This document shows positions 23,635 to 33,568 of a stretch of 45,206 nucleotides of DNA, in pieces. The DNA is from Pirellulales bacterium (lineage in GTDB: Bacteria; Planctomycetota; Planctomycetia; Pirellulales; JACPPG01), in NCBI GenBank assembly GCA_035546535.1, contig DASZWQ010000047.1:1-45206 (forward strand), in the 5' to 3' direction. The translations under genes were made by a program, and so were the position numbers. Numbering within the stretch: position 1 is the stretch's first letter; each line of letters begins with the position of its first letter. The notes under the pieces were generated by a model that did no database searches, was not told the origin of the DNA, and was given only the letters and a program-made list of their open reading frames with translations.

Positions 23635-23640
23635 ATTATA
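23635..23640 (-). promoter_or_regulatory. candidate -10 element of the TPR-like gene
   Basis: Perfect TATAAT on the minus strand, about 70 nt before the TTG start. No convincing -35 element is seen at 16-18 bp, so the assignment rests on the -10 alone. The region also lies upstream of the divergent mutY gene. Confidence 0.35.
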
Positions 23641-23702
23641 CTGTCCCGCGGATTCTTCACACGCGGCCCCGAGGGCTGCGTCCTTTACTTCGTCGGGAAT
23701 GG

Positions 23703-24914
23703 ATGCCAATGCCTCCCGTTGTAAATTCCAAGCGGCGTTTGCCAGCCCACCGCCTAAAGACCGCACCGGCACCCTCCGCCGCGTCGACGGTTCCCACAAC
23801 GACTCAGATTCATGCCGAAGCCGTGGCTGCTCTGTCCGCGCCGCGCACGCGCGCTTCAATCGCCCGCCGCTTGTTGGCCTGGTACGCCGGAAATGCTCGT
23901 GATCTTCCCTGGCGGCGTTCGCGCGATCCGTACCGGGTGTGGATCAGCGAGATCATGCTGCAGCAAACCGTCGTGGCGGCGGTGGTGCCGTACTTCGAGC
24001 GATTTCTTGCCCGCTTCCCCACGGTCGCGGCGCTGGCCGACGCGCCTGAGGAAGACGTACTGCGGCTCTGGGAGGGCCTCGGCTATTACCGACGTGCCCG
24101 GCAGATGCACCGTGCGGCCGGCGTGATTTGCGACGAGCATGCCGGCCAATTCCCGCGCAATGCCGAAGCGGTGCGCGCGCTGCCGGGCATCGGCCGTTAC
24201 ACGGCCGGGGCGATTCTGTCGATTGCCTACGATCAGCCGCAGCCGATTCTCGAAGCCAACACGATCCGACTGCTGGCCCGGCTGACGGCTTTCGCCGGCG
24301 ACACGCATTCCTCTGCCGGGCAACGAATATTGTGGGAAACGGCCGAACGGCTGCTACCGCGGCGCGACGTCGGACGTTTCAACCAGGCGCTCATGGAATT
24401 GGGCAGCCAGGTTTGCACGCCGCGCGCGCCGCGCTGCGACGTGTGCCCGCTCGCCGCGCTCTGCCCGACGCGCCGCTGGCAACTGGCCGACCGCATTCCG
24501 GCCGCGCGACCGCGTCCGCAGGTCGAGATGGTGCGCGAGGCGGCTGTCGTCGTGCGGCGCGGCGAAAAAGTCCTTATCGTCCGCCGTCGGCCGGGCGAGC
24601 GTTGGGCCGGGTTGTGGGATTTTCCTCGCTTTCCGCTGACGCCCGCGGACGAGATACCCGCCGAGCGCCAACTGATCGCCGGGGTGAGCAAGTGTGTCGG
24701 TGTTAAGATAAAACCAGGCGCGCTATTGACCACGATCCGCCATAGCGTGACGCGTTTTCGTATTTCGCTGGAATGTTATAACGCGGTCTACGCGGGCGAA
24801 ACCGGCCGTGCCGCCGGGAAGCCGGAATCGCGCTGGGTGCATGCCGCGGAGCTTGCCGATTTTCCGCTCAGCACGTCGGCGCGAAAGTTGGCACGGCTGT
24901 TAGCGAAATCGTGA
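23703..24914 (+). CDS. mutY: A/G-specific adenine glycosylase MutY
   Basis: 403 residues from the ATG at 23703 (GGGA upstream); an ATG at 23709 and an open extension to 23622 are alternatives. The first ~45 residues are a low-complexity Ala/Pro/Thr leader. The HhH-GPD glycosylase core follows: SEIMLQQTVVAAVVPYF with Glu83 (proton donor) and the hairpin LPGIGRYTAGAILSIAY. The 4Fe-4S cluster Cys238-x6-Cys245-x2-Cys248-x5-Cys254 is intact. A C-terminal Nudix-like domain (about 280-400, VVVRRGEKVLIVRRRPGE) is the part that recognises 8-oxoG. MutY removes A mispaired with 8-oxoG. Odd point: the helix that normally reads LDGNV (catalytic Asp138 in E. coli) reads ILEANT, with Glu184 in place of Asp. 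The two following small genes are probably in the same transcript. Confidence 0.92.
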   Translation: MPMPPVVNSKRRLPAHRLKTAPAPSAASTVPTTTQIHAEAVAALSAPRTRASIARRLLAWYAGNARDLPWRRSRDPYRVWISEIMLQQTVVAAVVPYFERFLARFPTVAALADAPEEDVLRLWEGLGYYRRARQMHRAAGVICDEHAGQFPRNAEAVRALPGIGRYTAGAILSIAYDQPQPILEANTIRLLARLTAFAGDTHSSAGQRILWETAERLLPRRDVGRFNQALMELGSQVCTPRAPRCDVCPLAALCPTRRWQLADRIPAARPRPQVEMVREAAVVVRRGEKVLIVRRRPGERWAGLWDFPRFPLTPADEIPAERQLIAGVSKCVGVKIKPGALLTTIRHSVTRFRISLECYNAVYAGETGRAAGKPESRWVHAAELADFPLSTSARKLARLLAKS

Positions 24915-24962
24915 CACACTCAGGCGGCATTCATTCAGGCGCAAGCGGGGCTCAGTGACGCG

Positions 24963-25580
24963 ATGTCGAAATACCACGACGACCGCACCGCCGCCTCGGA
25001 CGCCGTAGGGATCAGCCTTTCGGACGAGCGGCTATGTGGCCTCGAGCCCAAGCTTTACGGCTGGCGATCGATTTTCTGTCGCATTTTGATCCACGGTCGG
25101 CCCTACAATGCCCGGCAAGCGCGCCAATTACTCGCCGAGCATGTTCGCGGCGGCGACAGCCGCGCGGCAATGGTCGTCCGGCGCAATCCATTACTCGTCG
25201 CCGCTTATACCGACGAGCAAGACTGTGTCGTGCTGCTCGAATTCCCACGTTGGCTGGCCGACGAACACCGCCTGGACGAAGGAAGCAAGCTGCTGACCAT
25301 CAATACTTATGTGCACGGCGGGACGCCCGCCGCGGATCTCGTGCTCGGACCAAACTCGCTCGGCCGGTGGACGAACTTTTATCCCGTCATCGCGCAATTC
25401 GTATCGGACGATCGGCCGCGCATCGAGAACCGTATGCGCGCGATCACGACCGCCGAATGGGACCGCACCGTCACGTTCGCCCAGGCGCTGATATCGCAGC
25501 CGACGTTTTCGGTGCGCGATGGTCATCCCACGAACAGCTTCAGGCCAGGCAAGGTCGTTCCACGGGATTACGCGGGGTGA
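24963..25580 (+). CDS. conserved-looking protein of unknown function
   Basis: 205 residues, not recognised. No signal peptide or membrane segment. Predicted mixed alpha/beta with Trp and Tyr well distributed (KLYGWRSIFCRILIHGRPYNA, in part; LEFPRWLADEH; NSLGRWTNFYPVIAQFVSDD), which marks a real folded protein. It follows mutY by 48 bp and precedes the next unknown gene by 8 bp on the same strand, so the three are likely one transcript. No catalytic motif can be named. Confidence 0.65.
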   Translation: MSKYHDDRTAASDAVGISLSDERLCGLEPKLYGWRSIFCRILIHGRPYNARQARQLLAEHVRGGDSRAAMVVRRNPLLVAAYTDEQDCVVLLEFPRWLADEHRLDEGSKLLTINTYVHGGTPAADLVLGPNSLGRWTNFYPVIAQFVSDDRPRIENRMRAITTAEWDRTVTFAQALISQPTFSVRDGHPTNSFRPGKVVPRDYAG

Positions 25581-25588
25581 GGTGAAAT

Positions 25589-26047
25589 GTGACGGACGTT
25601 CACCTCGTTTTCATGACCGATCAGTTCAACTGCTCGCAGCCGCAGCCGCACTACATCAACGACTGTTGTTACGGTGATGATTTGGCGGACTGGTTGGCTG
25701 AAAAGCTACGCTCGCGTGGGTACCGCGTCGAAAAGCCGGGGCAAGAGGATTGGGGTTGGTACTTGTACGCGTGGTCCGCAGCGGCGGCCTACTTTGTTGC
25801 GATCGGTGTCACGCCCGGCGACGAGAACTGTCCCTCGTTCGCGGGCGCGGTGAAGGCGACGAACCGCTCGCGACATCGGAATCTGGGTGAGTGGCGCATC
25901 ATTGTGCAGAAACGCCGGACGCTGTGGCAGAAACTGATGGGCATGAATCGGATTGCGAGCAACGACGACTTCGTCCAGGCAATCCGGCAAATCCTAGCGT
26001 CTGAACTCGGTGTGCAAATAGGCGCTTCGGACAGAGCATTGCCCTGA
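25589..26047 (+). CDS. small protein with EDWGW motif, unknown function
   Basis: 152 residues from a GTG with a strong TGAGGTG ribosome site 5 nt upstream; the start is therefore well supported. Cytoplasmic, with the pattern YINDCCYGDDLADWLAEKL, then SRGYRVEKPGQEDWGWYLY, then a block ending in a TLWQKLMGMN segment. From memory, the combination of an N-terminal NxxxYGxxLAxWLxxxLxxRG with PxxEDWGW occurs in a widespread bacterial family of unknown function, sometimes near toxin/immunity genes. No toxin gene is visible here. The gene lies 8 bp after the preceding one. Confidence 0.65.
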   Translation: MTDVHLVFMTDQFNCSQPQPHYINDCCYGDDLADWLAEKLRSRGYRVEKPGQEDWGWYLYAWSAAAAYFVAIGVTPGDENCPSFAGAVKATNRSRHRNLGEWRIIVQKRRTLWQKLMGMNRIASNDDFVQAIRQILASELGVQIGASDRALP

Positions 26048-26111
26048 CAGAGGCTTCACGGCTGGCCCATCCGCGCTGCCCCGACGGCATGATCTTTCCC
26101 GAACCAGACCG

Positions 26112-26141
26112 TTGAGTCTGGCCCGGCCCGCCGGGTAAACT
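26112..26141 (+). promoter_or_regulatory. candidate promoter of the PSD1/TlpA/DUF1501 cluster
   Basis: TTGAGT (4/6) and TAAACT (4/6) separated by 18 bp. They lie within a GC-rich region able to form nested hairpins (GGCCGGG near 26159 with CCCCGGCC near 26171). Position fits a leader of about 105 nt before the ATG at 26255. Consensus match only. Confidence 0.35.
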
Positions 26142-26254
26142 AGGGACTATCCGCCGGTGGCCGGGCCGCACCCCGGCCGCTGCCCGCGCGGACCAAGCCC
26201 CGATTTCACTCCGTGAATTTCCCACCTGTCCGGAGTCGTGAGGTTACGAACCGC

Positions 26255-29200
26255 ATGCTGTTGCGAATTCTATTGGTCGCGATTCTCTTTACTCTCTGGC
26301 TGCCTACCGCTGTAGTGATTGCCGACGAGCCGCAGGCGACCTCGCCGGCGCGTCTGAGCTACAACCGCGACGTGCGGCCGATCCTGTCGAACAACTGCTT
26401 CAAATGTCACGGCCCGGACGCCCGCGAGCGGCAGGCCGAGCTGCGTTTGGACATTTCCGACGAGGCACGCAAACCGACCGCGACGGGCGCCCTGGCCATC
26501 GTGCCCGGCAAGCCGGACGAGAGCGAGCTGGTTGCGCGGGTCTTTGCCGCGGACGAGGCGGCCCGCATGCCGCCGCCGGCCAGTCACAAGGAACTCTCTG
26601 ACCGCGAGCGAGAAACGCTGCGCCGCTGGGTCGCCGAAGGGGCCGAGTACGAGGCTCACTGGTCGTTCATCGCGCCAAAGCGCCCCGAGTTGCCGGCGGT
26701 GAAACTTTCGTCCTGGCCGCGGAACGCGATCGATCGGTTTGTTCTTGCGCGGCTTGAGCGCGAAGGGCTCACACCGTCGCCCGAGGCGGATCGGGCCACA
26801 TTGTTGCGGCGCGTCACCCTGGACCTGACCGGCCTGCCGCCGACGCCGGTCGAGGTCGATGCGTTTCTGCTCGACAACAGCGCCGGGGCCTATGAAAAAG
26901 TGGTCGACCGTCTGCTGGCGTCGCCCCATTACGGCGAGCGGCTGGCACTCGATTGGCTCGACGCGGCTCGCTTTGCTGACACCAACGGCTATCACATCGA
27001 CAACGGCCGCGACATGACCCGCTGGCGCGAGTGGGTGATCAATTCGTTCAATCGCAACTTGCCGTTCGATCAGTTCACCGTCGAGCAACTGGCGGGCGAT
27101 CTGCTGGAAGGGGCCACGGTCGACCAGCGCATCGCCAGCGGCTTCAACCGCAACCACATGATCAACTTCGAAGGGGGGGCAATCCCCGAGGAATATCACA
27201 CCGCCTACATCGTCGATCGGGTGAACACGACCGGCACCGTCTGGTTGGGCTTGTCGGTCGGTTGCAGCCAGTGCCACGATCACAAGTTCGATCCGATCAC
27301 GCAAAAGGACTATTACCGGCTGTACGCGTTCTTTAACAATGTGCCGGAAAAGGGGCTCGATGGTCAGACCGGCAATTCGCCGCCATTTCTCAAGCTGCCC
27401 ACCACGGAGCAGCAGCAAAAGCTCGACAGCCTGGCGGCCACGATCACCGACCTCGAACAACAAATCGCCGGGCCGAACGCCGAGGTCGACGCGGCGCAGG
27501 CCGCCTGGGAAACAAATCACACCGGGCGCGTGGCGCCGAGCTGGCACACGATCACGCCCCTGTCGATCGCGGCTGAAGGGGGCGCGACGTTCACGCGGCT
27601 TGACGATGGCTCGTACCTCGTCACCGGGCCGAATCCGGCCAACGATGTCTATACGATCGTCTTCGGCGGCACGACGCTGCCCGGCACCGGCCCGATCACG
27701 GCCCTGCGGCTGGAAGCTTTGCCAGACGACAGCCTGGCCGAGCGCGGGCCGGGACGCTCGGCCAATGGCAATGTTGTCCTCACGCAGGTGGCGGCCAGCG
27801 CGGATTTGGGCCAGGACATCGTGACCAGGGTCGAGCTGAAATCGGCCTGGGCCGACTTCAGCCAGAAGGATTTTGACGTCGCAGGCGCCATCGATGACAA
27901 GCCCGAGACCGGCTGGGCGCTGCATCCCGAGATGGGCAAACCACACACGGCCACGTTTGCACTTGCTCAGCCGCTGGAACTGCCGCAAGGCTCGAAGCTT
28001 ACGGTGCAACTGCGCTTTCAGTCGCAATTCGCCCAGCACCAACTGGGCCGGTTGCGCTTGGCCGTGACCGACGCGGCCGATCCGCGCGAGCCATCGGCCC
28101 TGCCCGAGGCGGTCGCCAAGATTCTTGCCACGGCAGCCGGCGAGCGCAGCGACGCGCAGCGCGGCGAGCTGCGGACATATTATCGCGACAGCGTTTCGCC
28201 GCGCATTGCAGAACTGAAAGATCAACTGGCCGCGACCAAGAAAAGCCGCGAACAGTTGGACAAGAGCATCCCCACCTCGATGGTGATGCAGGAAATGGAA
28301 AAGCCGCGCGACACGTTCATGCTCGAGCGTGGTCAGTACGACAAGCGCGGCGAGCAGGTGTCGCCCGGTGTGCCGGCGGCATTGCCGCCACTGCCCGAGG
28401 GCGCTCCGGCGAATCGCCTGGGCCTGGCCCGCTGGCTGGTCGACGACGCGCATCCGCTCGTGCCGCGGGTGGCAGCGAACCGCTACTGGCAATTGTTCTT
28501 TGGCACGGGGCTGGTGAAGACGGCCGAAGATTTCGGCTCGCAGGGTGAGTTGCCCAGCCATCCCGAGTTGCTCGATTGGCTGGCGGTGCAACTGCGCGAC
28601 GGGGGCGAAACAAGTGGTGCTTCGGCAAAACCGTGGGATGTGAAGGCGCTGTGCCGACTGATCGTTACCTCGGCCACGTACCGGCAAAGCTCGCATGCCC
28701 GGGCGGACCTGGCGGCCCGCGATCCCGACAATCGCCTGCTGGGCCGGGCGCCGCGCGGGCGGTTGATCGCCGAATTCATCCGCGACCAGGCCCTGGCCGT
28801 GAGCGGATTGTTGGACTCGCGCATCGGCGGGCCAAGCGTATCGCCCTATCAGCCGGCCGGCTTGTGGGAGGAACTGGCCTTCCGCGCCGACGGTAAGAAC
28901 TGGACGGCGCAAACGTACACGCAAAGCCACGGCGCCGACCTGTATCGGCGCACGATGTACACGTTCTGGAAACGCACGTCGCCACCGCCGACGTTGATCA
29001 CGTTCGATGCACCGGATCGCGAAACCTGCACGGTGCGCCGCGCCACGACGAACACGCCGCTCCAGGCGCTTGTTCTTTTGAACGACCCGACGTATGTCGA
29101 GGCGTCGCGTAAGCTGGCCGAGCGGGTGATGACCGAAGCGCCGCAATCGCCCGACGAGCGGATTGCGTTTGCCTTCCGGCTGGCCACCGCGCGCCGGCCC

Positions 29201-29401
29201 AGCGAAGCCGAAATCGGCGTGCTGCGCCGTGTTTACGAAGAGCAGTTGGCCGCGTACCGGGCACACCCCGAGGCGGCGCAAAAGCTGCTCGCCGTCGGCG
29301 AAGCGCCGCGCAACGACAAGCTCGACGCGGCGGAGCTCGCGGCCTGGACAATGGTGGCCAGCATGATTCTGAACCTGGATGAGACCGTGACCAAGAGTTG
29401 A
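26255..29401 (+). CDS. PSD1-type planctomycete cytochrome-like protein (PSCyt1-DUF1549-DUF1553)
   Basis: 1,048 residues. The ATG at 26255 is preferred because a signal peptide (MLLRILLVAILFTLWLPTAV) starts there; a GTG at 26213 is the alternative. The N-terminal PSCyt1 domain has SYNRDVRPILSNNCFKCHG with a CxxCH haem motif (Cys48, Cys51, His52). The DUF1549 domain (about 150-360) contains LDLTGLPPTPVEVDAF and a second CxxCH-like motif in GCSQCHDHKFDPI. A middle region (about 390-640) resembles a carbohydrate-binding or concanavalin-type insert. The DUF1553 domain (about 720-1040) starts PANRLGLARWLVDDAHPLVP. Exported. These proteins are abundant in planctomycetes, almost always paired with DUF1501 proteins; polysaccharide or sulfated-glycan use is suspected but unproven. 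It heads a three-gene cluster. Confidence 0.93.
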   Translation: MLLRILLVAILFTLWLPTAVVIADEPQATSPARLSYNRDVRPILSNNCFKCHGPDARERQAELRLDISDEARKPTATGALAIVPGKPDESELVARVFAADEAARMPPPASHKELSDRERETLRRWVAEGAEYEAHWSFIAPKRPELPAVKLSSWPRNAIDRFVLARLEREGLTPSPEADRATLLRRVTLDLTGLPPTPVEVDAFLLDNSAGAYEKVVDRLLASPHYGERLALDWLDAARFADTNGYHIDNGRDMTRWREWVINSFNRNLPFDQFTVEQLAGDLLEGATVDQRIASGFNRNHMINFEGGAIPEEYHTAYIVDRVNTTGTVWLGLSVGCSQCHDHKFDPITQKDYYRLYAFFNNVPEKGLDGQTGNSPPFLKLPTTEQQQKLDSLAATITDLEQQIAGPNAEVDAAQAAWETNHTGRVAPSWHTITPLSIAAEGGATFTRLDDGSYLVTGPNPANDVYTIVFGGTTLPGTGPITALRLEALPDDSLAERGPGRSANGNVVLTQVAASADLGQDIVTRVELKSAWADFSQKDFDVAGAIDDKPETGWALHPEMGKPHTATFALAQPLELPQGSKLTVQLRFQSQFAQHQLGRLRLAVTDAADPREPSALPEAVAKILATAAGERSDAQRGELRTYYRDSVSPRIAELKDQLAATKKSREQLDKSIPTSMVMQEMEKPRDTFMLERGQYDKRGEQVSPGVPAALPPLPEGAPANRLGLARWLVDDAHPLVPRVAANRYWQLFFGTGLVKTAEDFGSQGELPSHPELLDWLAVQLRDGGETSGASAKPWDVKALCRLIVTSATYRQSSHARADLAARDPDNRLLGRAPRGRLIAEFIRDQALAVSGLLDSRIGGPSVSPYQPAGLWEELAFRADGKNWTAQTYTQSHGADLYRRTMYTFWKRTSPPPTLITFDAPDRETCTVRRATTNTPLQALVLLNDPTYVEASRKLAERVMTEAPQSPDERIAFAFRLATARRPSEAEIGVLRRVYEEQLAAYRAHPEAAQKLLAVGEAPRNDKLDAAELAAWTMVASMILNLDETVTKS

Positions 29402-29409
29402 GGCGGCAC

Positions 29410-30639
29410 GTGACTTTCGTTAAATCAAACTTCGGCCATACGCGGCACTTGGCGCTTGCTTTTGCGCTCGCGCTAACTTGCGTTACACCGTCAAACGGCG
29501 ATGAGCCAGCGCAGGATGCGAGTGCGAAGCGCGGCTCGTTCTCGGTACTGCTGATCGACAGCGACGGAAAGCCGGTCGAGGGGGCCGACGTCGGCTATCC
29601 GGCCTCGCTGGGAGAGACGGCGCGGGATGCGGCGAAGCGTGATGGCACGGAATGGGAATATGGGAATCACCAGCGTTCCAACGATACTGGTGTGGCGACA
29701 TTTCCAGAGCTTCCTGAGCCGGCTTCCCCGTTTGCAATCGTGGCGCGGCATGAAAAGCGAAAGCTGATTGCGATCGCTTCTGTCGACTGGGGAAAGGTCG
29801 ATGGGCCAGTGCGTATGACGCTCCTCCCCGAGCGCGAGGTGGTAGGCCGCTGGACCTGCGAAGAGCTAGCGGCCCTGGGGCGAGATTTAGAACACGAGGG
29901 ACGGGCCGGTCTGGTCGAGATCGATTTTTTTGTCGGGAAGAGGTTTGCTATCGCCTTAGCCTTTGCCGATCCGGAGTTTCGGCTCGCGCTACCGCCCGGC
30001 GAATACAAGCTGAGCGCGAAGGCCGGCCTGACGCATTTCGTCGAAAAGACTTTCACGGTTACGTCGCAATCGGGTGTACAGCAACTCGCGACGTTCAATT
30101 TACCGGCCACGCGGGCGACATTACTTGAAGGTCACCCGGCGCCGGAAATTCCTGACGTCGTGGCATGGAAGAACGGGCCGGCCGTCAAATTGTCCGAGCT
30201 GCGCGGTCAGGTGGTTCTGCTCGAATTCTGGGGGTATTGGTGCGGGTCGTGTGTCTATCGCATGCCCGACCTATTCGCGGCGCATGACAAGTACCACGAT
30301 TGCGGGCTGACGATCATCGGCGTGCATACGGACCTTGGCGTCGACGAAGAAGAGCCGGTCGACACGGTCGAGCGACTCGACGGGCGCCTGACTTCGACGC
30401 GTAAAGAACTGTGGAAGGGGCGCGACCTTCCTTTTCGAGTGGCACTGGTCCGCGGAGACAGTACGTCGTACGGCGAAGGGATCGACCATGAGGCGCGCAG
30501 CACGGCGGCGGCCGCGTACGGCATCGTCGGATATCCCAGTTGCGTGTTGATTGACCGCCGAGGAATCGTCGTAGCGCCGCATTGGGCGCCTAACGAAGCT
30601 GGGATCGCACTCTTGGAAAAAGTATTGGCGGAAGAATAG
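29410..30639 (+). CDS. exported thioredoxin-fold (TlpA/ResA-like) protein
   Basis: 409 residues from a GTG at 29410 with GAGG 6 nt before it; a TTG at 29398 overlapping the previous stop is the alternative. The N-terminus HLALAFALALTCVTPSNGDE is a signal peptide. Residues about 40-240 form a carboxypeptidase-regulatory-like beta domain (SFSVLLIDSDGKPVEGADVG) plus a linker. The C-terminal domain (about 245-409) is thioredoxin-like, with FWGYWCGSCVYRMPDLF (redox pair Cys278/Cys281), IIGVHTD and the cis-Pro region VGYPSCVLIDRRG. TlpA-type proteins reduce or exchange disulfides outside the cytoplasm, often for cytochrome c maturation. That fits a neighbour with CxxCH motifs. The linkage is inference. 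Confidence 0.85.
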   Translation: MTFVKSNFGHTRHLALAFALALTCVTPSNGDEPAQDASAKRGSFSVLLIDSDGKPVEGADVGYPASLGETARDAAKRDGTEWEYGNHQRSNDTGVATFPELPEPASPFAIVARHEKRKLIAIASVDWGKVDGPVRMTLLPEREVVGRWTCEELAALGRDLEHEGRAGLVEIDFFVGKRFAIALAFADPEFRLALPPGEYKLSAKAGLTHFVEKTFTVTSQSGVQQLATFNLPATRATLLEGHPAPEIPDVVAWKNGPAVKLSELRGQVVLLEFWGYWCGSCVYRMPDLFAAHDKYHDCGLTIIGVHTDLGVDEEEPVDTVERLDGRLTSTRKELWKGRDLPFRVALVRGDSTSYGEGIDHEARSTAAAAYGIVGYPSCVLIDRRGIVVAPHWAPNEAGIALLEKVLAEE

Positions 30640-30732
30640 CGCGGCGCTTGTCGCTCGATTTGGCAAACACGCACGCCCCGGGAACCAACGCCGCGATTTC
30701 GCGCTGCAGCCGGAGGCAACAGGAATTTGGAA

Positions 30733-32214
<1,482 letters not shown>

Positions 32215-32348
32215 GCCGGATTTCAGTTACCGGTAGCTAGTGCGCCGAAGTCTCAGCGGTTCTTTTCGAGTCCGCGAAAGGGCACGCAATCGGCCGGAAA
32301 ATGCCGGCTAAGAAAAAGCTAAGCTGGTCATATCGGCCCCCGGGGCGT

Positions 32349-32507
32349 CCTAGCAGCCTGTTGAAGAACTCAACGGGTTGCGACATCGCAGGGATGCGAT
32401 GGCAAAATATCGACGTAAGTCGTTATTTTGCGAGCCGTGCGAAGCTTTGCTTCGCACTTGGCGAGGTTGAAAAAAGCCACGAGGGCTTTTTTCAACAGGC
32501 TGCTAGG
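32349..32507. mobile_element. 159-bp MITE-like element with 17-bp terminal inverted repeats
   Basis: CCTAGCAGCCTGTTGAA (32349-32365) is perfectly inverted at 32491-32507. Between them are three further hairpins: GCAAAATA...TATTTTGC (32402-32431), GTGCGAAGC-TTT-GCTTCGCAC (32437-32457) and AAAAAAGCC...GGCTTTTTT (32470-32492). No coding frame. If CTAG is read as a duplicated target, the element proper is CAGCCTGTTGAA...TTCAACAGGCTG. From memory, such CAGCCTGTTGAA termini resemble ends of certain transposon families (IS1182- or IS5-like), which would supply the transposase in trans. It ends 26 bp before the next gene. Confidence 0.75.
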
Positions 32508-32533
32508 TCACGCGCGCTCTCGTGAGACGAGTC

Positions 32534-33100
32534 ATGCCTGAGTTACTGGCACCAGTTGCGCAGCATCCGGCCGTGCGCGCGGTTTACGAAATGCTCGAGC
32601 CGTGGCGCGCGGGCATCGCTGAGGTAACGGAGATACTGTTCGGCGACTATGCTCCCGACGACCCAGATGACGCCTCCGATGACGTGATGCTTTTCATCCG
32701 CCCGCGCAACCCGTGCGCGGCGCCCGTCGAAGTGCACGTCTACGCAGCAGAGACCGACCGCGTGGATGTCGTTATCGACCGCTGGTCACATGTCGCCAGG
32801 GTGCTGGGAGTCGCATACCCCTTCCGCAAGAAAACGATCGACTATTATGTTTGCGGGGGCTTCGGCTTTGTGACGCTCGACCATGCGCGCTCGGTCATCG
32901 AGGCCGCGGCGCGCGGAGATATTCGCGTGACGGGGGCGTTTCTTCGCGGACGGCTGCGCGGAACGACTGTGACACTCCGCTGGCCTGATGGTTCAAAAAG
33001 CACGGGCTCCATGGGAATGGCAGCGAGCGCACGGCTGCTTTCCGTTGTCGGCCTGGCCGAGATGAAATCTTTTCAGTACGAGCCATGGCACACGGACTGA
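32534..33100 (+). CDS. protein of unknown function
   Basis: 188 residues from the ATG at 32534; a GTG at 32522 would add four. No family recognised. An acidic stretch DYAPDDPDDASDD (about 38-50) is followed by alternating hydrophobic beta strands (DVMLFIRPRN, VEVHVYAAETDRVDVVIDRW), then YPFRKKTIDYYVCGGFGFVTL and a GRLRGTTVTLRWPDGS segment. No signal peptide or membrane helix, so cytoplasmic. It stands alone between the MITE-like element and a convergent acyltransferase gene; the element may supply or disturb its promoter. Confidence 0.55.
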   Translation: MPELLAPVAQHPAVRAVYEMLEPWRAGIAEVTEILFGDYAPDDPDDASDDVMLFIRPRNPCAAPVEVHVYAAETDRVDVVIDRWSHVARVLGVAYPFRKKTIDYYVCGGFGFVTLDHARSVIEAAARGDIRVTGAFLRGRLRGTTVTLRWPDGSKSTGSMGMAASARLLSVVGLAEMKSFQYEPWHTD

Positions 33101-33272
33101 GCTTCCTTCGTTCGCGGTTACCGGCGCCTCGTCGCGCGATGTGTCGGCAGCCCGCAGGTGTGGAGTAACGCCCCGCCTGTATACCTGTCGACTGCCGCAT
33201 GGCATATGTTCGCGACGGCCCCGGCAGCTAGAGTGAATACAGCAGAGGTTTCTTTCTAGGAACCGACGTCGG

Positions 33273-33308
33273 AAGCCGCCCGGGGTGCCCGAACTCCCCT
33301 GGCGGCTT
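33273..33308 (+). terminator. probable terminator after the 32534 gene
   Basis: AAGCCGCC (33273-33280) pairs with GGCGGCTT (33301-33308), with an inner GGGG/CCCC pairing and a loop, followed by TCTTT. It lies 172 bp after the stop of the upstream gene, a rather long trailer. Confidence 0.5.
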
Positions 33309-33384
33309 TCTTTATGCGCTTGTTCGCGCTCCTGGACGCCCTGAGGTCGTCGGCTTTGCGTACGACGTTGAGATGGCGGGGCGA

Positions 33385-33444
33385 AGCACCGACTCGCATC
33401 GACACCGAGCACCGGCTCGCATCGACACCGAGCACCGACTCGCA
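33385..33444. repeat. 23-bp tandem repeat, about 2.6 copies
   Basis: The period is 23 bp (CTCGCATCGACACCGAGCAC starts at 33393 and again at 33416), with a partial unit upstream from 33385 and another downstream to 33444. The only change between full units is A/G at one site. Not in a gene. Confidence 0.75.
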
Positions 33445-33568
33445 GCACCATCGTCGAAGGGCTGCGATGCACCGCGCGCAGAGTGCGGCGAAATATTGAC
33501 GAGCAATATTGGCCGAACGGATCGGCCAGCGAGGCACGCTGCACCCTGCCTGCGAGATGGAGAGCTGT

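Larger units (their letters stand above)
33101..33568. other. 468-bp gap between convergent genes
   Basis: Holds a terminator-like hairpin (33273-33308) and a 23-bp tandem repeat (33385-33444), listed separately. Several open frames run through the tandem-repeat part on both strands, but all read as Arg/Ser/Ala-rich shadow sequence with no ribosome site. I see no gene. Confidence 0.5.

Noticed and set aside
26270..29281. A 1,003-codon open frame on the minus strand opposite the PSD1 gene
   Set aside because: It is the antisense shadow of a long GC-rich gene. Its translation is Arg/Gly/Ala/Val-rich with no domain, while the plus strand has a signal peptide and clear PSD1 domains.
33385..33444. 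CRISPR array
   Set aside because: The 23-bp units are directly adjacent with no spacers, so this is a tandem repeat. No cas-like gene is present.
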